Of a DNA stretch of 64,000 bases, positions 59,057 through 64,000 are shown in pieces (position 1 is the stretch's first letter; each line of letters opens with the position of its first letter). The position numbers were made by a program, and so were the translations under genes. The stretch comes from Nannobrachium achirus (Eukaryota; Chordata; Actinopteri; Myctophiformes; Myctophidae). Location of the stretch: the NCBI GenBank assembly GCA_963921795.1, contig OY997654.1:62001-126000 (forward strand). The letters are read 5' to 3'. The notes below the pieces were generated by a model, which did not search any database, had not been told where the DNA came from, and saw only the letters and a program-made list of their open reading frames with translations.

Positions 59057-61774
59057 ATGGCATATAGAATTGAGCAATCTCGGGTATCGAGAAGAGACTC
59101 ATATATTAGAACAAGGTCACAGGGGCCTCCTGTGGATTCTGGTCATGGTTTTGCTCCTAATGGTCTCGTCCCTTTAAATCACCCACCTGATGACGCCACA
59201 CGGCATGCAGCTAAAGTTTATTTTAAGATAATTCAAGCCATACATCATAGGGGGGTTACAGACAGGGCAATTCACACGGGGTGTTTCCCTCCAGGGATGT
59301 CAAGACAGGTAGATAAGCTTACAGCTTTTATCAAACCTGCAGCCCCAATAGAATCGACTAGTCGTAAAGTAGCTGTAAATACAAGGCAATGGATGCAGAA
59401 CAATATGGAAATATTACAGGGTCACTATAGGCATACGATTGCCACACTGACTCAGCCGTTACAGCCACACAATCAGGAGGCTTTTGTCATAGCGATGGGA
59501 TGGGCACGAAAGCGGTTTTCACATAGACTAATGTCAACAACCTTAGACGAGGTTGCAAACACACTACATTTGCATACACGCACACAACATGAACAAGCAA
59601 ACATACAACAATCCACCTTGAGAACTCAGACACATATTGAGCCACATACACAGGCATTACATGCACCAATGGGTACATACAGAGCACATCCCAACGCTAT
59701 AGACTCCTCATCTCATTTAGGCCCCCATAGAGAAGTGGAGTGGCCACGCTTAACTAGAGAAGTACGTCCTCCACTGTTACCGACACCTAGGCGGAATGAA
59801 ATTGGCATTCCACCTCTGTTGCCAAATTTAAGAAGACCAGATGGTAGATCTAGATCTGGGTTTGGTCGAAGGCCTGGTCCTTCTTCCAAACGAAATTATG
59901 GCCCTGGTGGTGGATCTGATGTGGGCTCTGGGCCTAGTTCTGATTTGCATTTTGGTTCTAACGGTAGATTGAGTTTGGATGTTGACCCTAGTGCTAATCC
60001 TAATCCTATACATAGGGTGGATGGTGACTCTGTTCTTGACATGGAAATTGGCCCTGGCTCTAACCCTAACCCTAATCCTGGCCCTGACCCTGACCCTGAC
60101 CCTAACCCTAACCCTAGTCTTAACCCTCAACCTGACTCTAACCCTAAACATAACCTGGAGTCGGGTTCTGACCCTAACCCTAACCTTAAACATAACCCTA
60201 GCCCTAACCCTAACCCTAACCCTAACCCTAAACATAACCTTGAGTTGGGTTCTGACCCCAACCCTAACCTTAAACATAACCCTAGTGTTGACCTTGATCT
60301 TGGCTTGGATTTTGGTTCCATAGTGCGGGACTCTGTGCAGGTGGTGTCTCCTCTTCCTCCCCGTCCGGTAATAGCGGGACCGTGTGAAGATCTTTTGGTA
60401 GATGTAGATGTGGGCTTGCGGGCACAGGGTCTTGGAGAACTGCCGCTGGTTGTATCAGAGCAGGCTGTTGATGTTGTAGAGGAGGTTACGGTTCCATCTG
60501 TTGCAACGATTTCTGGAACAGCACAGATCACTCATAAGGATCCGTCCCAATCTAGAATGGGGTTAACTAAGTCCAATATTTGCTCTCTGTATTTGGGGGA
60601 ACGACCGAAAGCGTTCGGTCTACTTCCCCGGGAACAGAGACCACAACCAAATAGAACGAGGGTCCGTTCAGTGGTTCCTTTCCTTCCCTCTGTTTTGGAG
60701 GAGAAGGAGGATAAACTCTTAGAGGACCTTAGTGAGGAATTGGAATTGGAGAGTTCTATTCCTTCTCTTCCTCTCCCCTCTGCGACATCAACACCTATAA
60801 TGGAGATACCAAGCCATAAAGGCACTTCTCCGTTTTCCCCTCAGCCTCGAAAATTGGGTTTTGATGGTACTGGGGAGATGACTAGTGTCACTGGCCCCTA
60901 TAGCTCTTCTCAAAATTCTTCCTTTACTACACAGAGTTATTCCCAGTCTAATTCTTCCATTAATGTTTATAGATCCAGAACAGTGGGGAACTTGAGTTTG
61001 AGTAAAGTCTTATTGACCTCTCTTTCTCCAACAGGAAGCGCCCATCGAAGGTCTGGTAATAAGAATAAAAAACAGGCAGGGGAGGTTATGATGAGCGAAA
61101 CAGCTACAGCAAAAGGGTCAATCCCTGAACAACAAAAAATATCCTCTGAACCCTCCTTTAACAGCCCAGTTCTGCCCAAAACCGACCTGTCTCTGGGGGC
61201 TTCCAATTTAGATATTATAACAGCTTCTTCTCCGTGCGTACCAACTTATCATAGAGCCAGACCGGGTAAAAAATTGGTTGACTGGAAAATCCAAATTAGG
61301 GAAAAGGTGGCTTTTTTGGGTGACAGTAACTTGGCACGCATTCCTTCGTCTAACCGTACGGGAATTCAAATTGATAGCTATCCAGGTGCAGGTTTTCATC
61401 ATATGACCAAGCTCTTTGAAATGGCAGAGTCTAATGGTGATGTGGAAACAGTTGTTATTTCGGTGGGGATTAACTGTAAAGACTTGGATGTCTTTCAGAC
61501 TTCACTTAAGCAGCTGAGTGAGATGGTATTAAATGCTCGATTGGCCTTTCCGAATGCATCCATTTTTGTACCTTTGATCAATTATTCCAAATTCCTGATG
61601 CCCACGCAGAAAACTAATTTGAATCTTATTAATAATTACATTAAAGCACATTTCAACTACCTGGATTCTATTCGTTCGGAGTGTTTCAATTGTACATCTG
61701 ATTCGGTTCATTGGAAACAGGGTACAGCTAAGCTTATATTTGACCATTGGTGCACACAATTGAATTTTCAATAG
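59057..61774 (+). CDS. PLE ORF1, SGNH hydrolase domain (unit 8)
   Basis: 905 codons, intact. Val107 and Arg535. Confidence 0.85.
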   Translation: MAYRIEQSRVSRRDSYIRTRSQGPPVDSGHGFAPNGLVPLNHPPDDATRHAAKVYFKIIQAIHHRGVTDRAIHTGCFPPGMSRQVDKLTAFIKPAAPIESTSRKVAVNTRQWMQNNMEILQGHYRHTIATLTQPLQPHNQEAFVIAMGWARKRFSHRLMSTTLDEVANTLHLHTRTQHEQANIQQSTLRTQTHIEPHTQALHAPMGTYRAHPNAIDSSSHLGPHREVEWPRLTREVRPPLLPTPRRNEIGIPPLLPNLRRPDGRSRSGFGRRPGPSSKRNYGPGGGSDVGSGPSSDLHFGSNGRLSLDVDPSANPNPIHRVDGDSVLDMEIGPGSNPNPNPGPDPDPDPNPNPSLNPQPDSNPKHNLESGSDPNPNLKHNPSPNPNPNPNPKHNLELGSDPNPNLKHNPSVDLDLGLDFGSIVRDSVQVVSPLPPRPVIAGPCEDLLVDVDVGLRAQGLGELPLVVSEQAVDVVEEVTVPSVATISGTAQITHKDPSQSRMGLTKSNICSLYLGERPKAFGLLPREQRPQPNRTRVRSVVPFLPSVLEEKEDKLLEDLSEELELESSIPSLPLPSATSTPIMEIPSHKGTSPFSPQPRKLGFDGTGEMTSVTGPYSSSQNSSFTTQSYSQSNSSINVYRSRTVGNLSLSKVLLTSLSPTGSAHRRSGNKNKKQAGEVMMSETATAKGSIPEQQKISSEPSFNSPVLPKTDLSLGASNLDIITASSPCVPTYHRARPGKKLVDWKIQIREKVAFLGDSNLARIPSSNRTGIQIDSYPGAGFHHMTKLFEMAESNGDVETVVISVGINCKDLDVFQTSLKQLSEMVLNARLAFPNASIFVPLINYSKFLMPTQKTNLNLINNYIKAHFNYLDSIRSECFNCTSDSVHWKQGTAKLIFDHWCTQLNFQ
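60062..60283 (+). repeat. Telomere-like coding repeats (unit 8)
   Basis: Same array, five perfect CCCTAA copies. Confidence 0.9.
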
Positions 61775-64000
61775 GACATGAGCAGAACTCTGGCCCCATT
61801 TTGCAGGAGAATACAGATGTGGTCCTTTCTCTGTTGCCTACTGTTGAAGTTTTGCCATTGAACCAGCAGCCTAGTGTACTGACAGGGACCGTTCCATTGA
61901 CTTCTATTACTTTTTCTCAGGTGATTCAGCCTGTTGATTTAGTGACACAGCCTCCTTCAGAAGGAGAGATTTCTCAATTGAATGAAGTGTCTGTAGTCCC
62001 TATTATTATTTCTTCGCAACCTGTGCAACCTGAGGCAGCATTGGCTTCTCCTCCGGTTGAAATATTGAATTCTCAGTCTAACATAATGAATTTATCTCGG
62101 ACTTTTCGGCTCACGGCCATGCAGACTCAGGTTTTGGAGAAAGGTCTTACTTTTGTCCCGCGTCCGGAGAAACAGGACTGGGGGGAACTCAGAAGGGATA
62201 CTTATAGATATCATAGACGATTGAAATTAATTGATTATTTCCAAGATACGGTTGCGGAGGATCGGGTGCCGTTTGTTCTGCCATCTAGTTGGGAGCCTGG
62301 AAATGCGCAACTGGATGTGAGAATAAAGCGACTTATCCAATTGGACAATCAGGCGCTTGACCATTATAATTGTCCCTCTGATAGACAGGATAATTTGACT
62401 GCACTGGAACGGGAGAGTTTAAAGGAATTGGAGAAGATCAAAAATATAATAATCAAACCAGCCGATAAAGGCTCAAAAATAGTCATACTAGATACTTTCC
62501 AATATGTTTTTGAGGCTAACAGACAACTTTCTGATGCCAGATATTATAGACCCATTACAGAAAGTATGCAGAAACAGTCACAGGTGAGATTGAGGGAAAT
62601 TGTTGCTGAACTGTATCAGAGAAAATTTATAACAGCAAGACAGAGAAATTTTCTATTTGGACCTGATGACCCTAGACCTAGGATATTTTATTTACTCCCT
62701 AAGATCCATAAGGATCCAGGGACTTGGACAATACCCTACAGAGTTCCCCCTGGTAGACCTATAGTCTCGGACTGCAGTAGTGAATCTTATAATATAGCTC
62801 AATTTATAGATCATTTTCTGAATCCTCTATCTATGCTGCATCCCAGCTATCTGAGGGATACTTATGACTTTCTGGCCAAGATCAAACCTATAGCTGTGCC
62901 CTCTGGTACATATATTTTCACTATTGACGTGGACAGCCTGTATACTAACATAGATACGGTCACGGGATTGCGGACAGTAGAGAAACTATTTCAGTCACAT
63001 CCAGATAACAATAGACCAGATCAGGCACTGTTACAGCTTCTTGAACTTAGTTTGAACTGTAATGATTTTGTCTTTGATGACAAACATTATTTACAGATAC
63101 GGGGTACAGCTATGGGTAAAAAATTTGCGCCAGCATATGCTAATATTTATATGGCTGAGTGGGAGAGAGAGGCTTTAGCAAAATGTCCTTTGAAACCTGT
63201 GATGTATTATAGATATCTGGATGATATTATTGGACTGTGGCCATATAGTTTACAGGATTTCGAGGCTTTTATTCAGATCCTTAACACGCATCATGCATCT
63301 ATAACGGTTAAATATGAGATTCATTCAACGGAAGTTAACTTTCTGGATACTACAGTATATTTCAATCAAATGGATTCGACACAGAAACAACTACATACTA
63401 AAGTATACTTTAAAGACACTGACACACATGCACTATTGCATAAGCATAGTTACCATCCTAAACATACATTTCCTGGCATTGTGAAATCTCAGATCATTCG
63501 CTTTCATAGAATATGTTCATCTACACAACATTTTAATGAGGCCATACATATATTATTCACAGCTCTACGTAGGAGGGGTTATGGTAAAAGGTTTCTTCGG
63601 ACAATCAAGAATAGTACATTGGTGACTCTCTTTCCCACTCGTCTGGAGCATATGGAAAGGTCCCTTGATAGTCAGGTAGATGCAGCATCGAGACAGGATC
63701 CTAACTTGAGTCCTGTAGCATCTGCTTCGGTGGGTCCTTCGATGGCCACAAGAGGTCCCCAGAGACCTTCCTCTGGTTCTACTGTGGAGATTGATTCAGT
63801 TGCACTTTTCAGGGTCACACAGGTTGCAGCGATCTCACCTTCTTTGGGGATTCATTCTCCTGAGAATGTTAGTCTCATTCCTTTGATAACAACATTTTCA
63901 CATAGATTACAACCTTTACATCATACATTTAAACAGAACTTCACAAACACACAACAAGCTTATCCTGCATTGGGTGAATATAGAATTATATCAGCTCTTA
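61747..64000 (+). CDS. PLE ORF2, RT domain, cut by the window end (unit 8)
   Basis: Codons 1-751 of ORF2 are visible; the RT is complete (motif A, GTAMG, YLDD present) and the frame runs off the window in the linker (EYRIISAL). The GIY-YIG domain would lie beyond 64000. Arg121 and Thr668. Confidence 0.88.
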   Translation, partial: MVHTIEFSIGHEQNSGPILQENTDVVLSLLPTVEVLPLNQQPSVLTGTVPLTSITFSQVIQPVDLVTQPPSEGEISQLNEVSVVPIIISSQPVQPEAALASPPVEILNSQSNIMNLSRTFRLTAMQTQVLEKGLTFVPRPEKQDWGELRRDTYRYHRRLKLIDYFQDTVAEDRVPFVLPSSWEPGNAQLDVRIKRLIQLDNQALDHYNCPSDRQDNLTALERESLKELEKIKNIIIKPADKGSKIVILDTFQYVFEANRQLSDARYYRPITESMQKQSQVRLREIVAELYQRKFITARQRNFLFGPDDPRPRIFYLLPKIHKDPGTWTIPYRVPPGRPIVSDCSSESYNIAQFIDHFLNPLSMLHPSYLRDTYDFLAKIKPIAVPSGTYIFTIDVDSLYTNIDTVTGLRTVEKLFQSHPDNNRPDQALLQLLELSLNCNDFVFDDKHYLQIRGTAMGKKFAPAYANIYMAEWEREALAKCPLKPVMYYRYLDDIIGLWPYSLQDFEAFIQILNTHHASITVKYEIHSTEVNFLDTTVYFNQMDSTQKQLHTKVYFKDTDTHALLHKHSYHPKHTFPGIVKSQIIRFHRICSSTQHFNEAIHILFTALRRRGYGKRFLRTIKNSTLVTLFPTRLEHMERSLDSQVDAASRQDPNLSPVASASVGPSMATRGPQRPSSGSTVEIDSVALFRVTQVAAISPSLGIHSPENVSLIPLITTFSHRLQPLHHTFKQNFTNTQQAYPALGEYRIISAL

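Larger units (their letters stand above)
1..64000 (+). mobile_element. Head-to-tail array of a two-ORF Penelope-like element
   Basis: Seen: the same sequence recurs with steps of 7790, 7794, 7797, 7790 and 7797 bp, then 9581 and 9850 bp where insertions of 1791 bp and of 504 plus 1549 bp are present. All units are in the same orientation and abut without any other sequence between them. The array runs off both ends of the window. Known: a reverse transcriptase joined to a C-terminal GIY-YIG endonuclease defines Penelope-like elements, which can lie as partial tandem copies sharing a pseudo-LTR. Inferred: so many full-length units is better explained by amplification of an initial tandem pair through unequal crossing-over or a circular intermediate than by repeated independent insertion. 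An assembly artefact is unlikely because units carry private insertions and private substitutions. Confidence 0.9.
58400..64000 (+). mobile_element. Array unit 8 (cut by the window end)
   Basis: 5601 bp of a further unit. It has a private 1-nt deletion in the leader (TTTTAAACAC for TTTTAAAACAC near 58650), R535 in ORF1 and the silent GCG at ORF2 codon 187 as in unit 5, but V107 unlike unit 5. Confidence 0.9.

Noticed and set aside
1-64000. CRISPR array or bacterial repeat system
   Set aside because: The repeat unit is 7.8 kb of retroelement with eukaryotic splice and polyadenylation signals; there are no short repeat-spacer units.
1-64000. LTR retrotransposon, retrovirus or DIRS element
   Set aside because: No protease, RNase H, integrase or tyrosine recombinase; the RT motifs and GIY-YIG domain fit a Penelope-like element. 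No viral gene was seen.
1-64000. Whole array as an assembly artefact
   Set aside because: Private substitutions, indels and insertions distinguish the units; long reads would settle it.

Overview
The window is animal nuclear DNA, most probably from a teleost fish. It is almost entirely a head-to-tail array of one retroelement. Evidence for a fish: a spliceosomal-type intron with GT...AG ends; vertebrate-type CCCTAA hexamers; an L2/CR1-like LINE fragment typical of fish genomes; two DNA-transposon-like insertions with TTAA duplications, one of which resembles a repeat I recall as ubiquitous in teleosts. There are no bacterial operons, rRNA or tRNA genes, or host genes.

Layout: seven complete units and one truncated by the window end, all on the + strand, start at 1, 7791, 15585, 23382, 31172, 38969, 48550 and 58400. 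Base length is 7790-7797 bp. The phase of these starts is arbitrary, because the window begins inside the repeat and the true element ends are not visible. Each unit has, in order: a CCAAT/C-rich promoter-like segment; a hammerhead-like motif (CTGATGA, short stem-loop, GAAAC); an AATAAA; a GC-rich leader with a likely 86-nt 5' UTR intron; ORF1 (905 codons); ORF2 (902 codons, overlapping ORF1 by about 30 nt in the -1 frame, with no ATG near its start); a 3' region with two AATAAA signals; an AAAATAT minisatellite; and about 1 kb of featureless AT-rich spacer.

Identity: ORF2 carries a reverse transcriptase (KPADKGSK, LLPKIHK, GRPIVSDC, DVDSLYTN, GTAMGKKFAPAYAN and YLDD) followed by a C-terminal GIY-YIG endonuclease (VYIITC, YIGET, R, E, GLNEKP). 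This is the Penelope-like element (PLE) arrangement. The hammerhead-like motif and the intron also fit PLEs. ORF1 is a low-complexity protein whose C terminus has all four SGNH/GDSL hydrolase blocks (GDSN, PGAG, GIN, DxxH). Its centre is an Asn-Pro tract encoded by runs of the telomeric hexamer CCCTAA.

History: the units are nearly identical, and ORF1 is open in all eight. ORF2 is uninterrupted in units 1-5 and, as far as visible, in unit 8. Unit 6 ORF2 is broken by a 1.8-kb 5'-truncated antisense LINE. Unit 7 carries a 500-bp piggyBac-like element in ORF2 and a 1.55-kb TTAA-flanked element in its 3' region. Each insertion occurs in one unit only, so it post-dates the amplification of the other units or was never copied. 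Variants shared by non-adjacent units suggest unequal exchange, gene conversion or amplification of multi-unit blocks.

The most unusual points are the long tandem array of a full-length PLE, the SGNH domain in its ORF1, telomeric hexamers used as coding sequence, and the unexplained start of ORF2.
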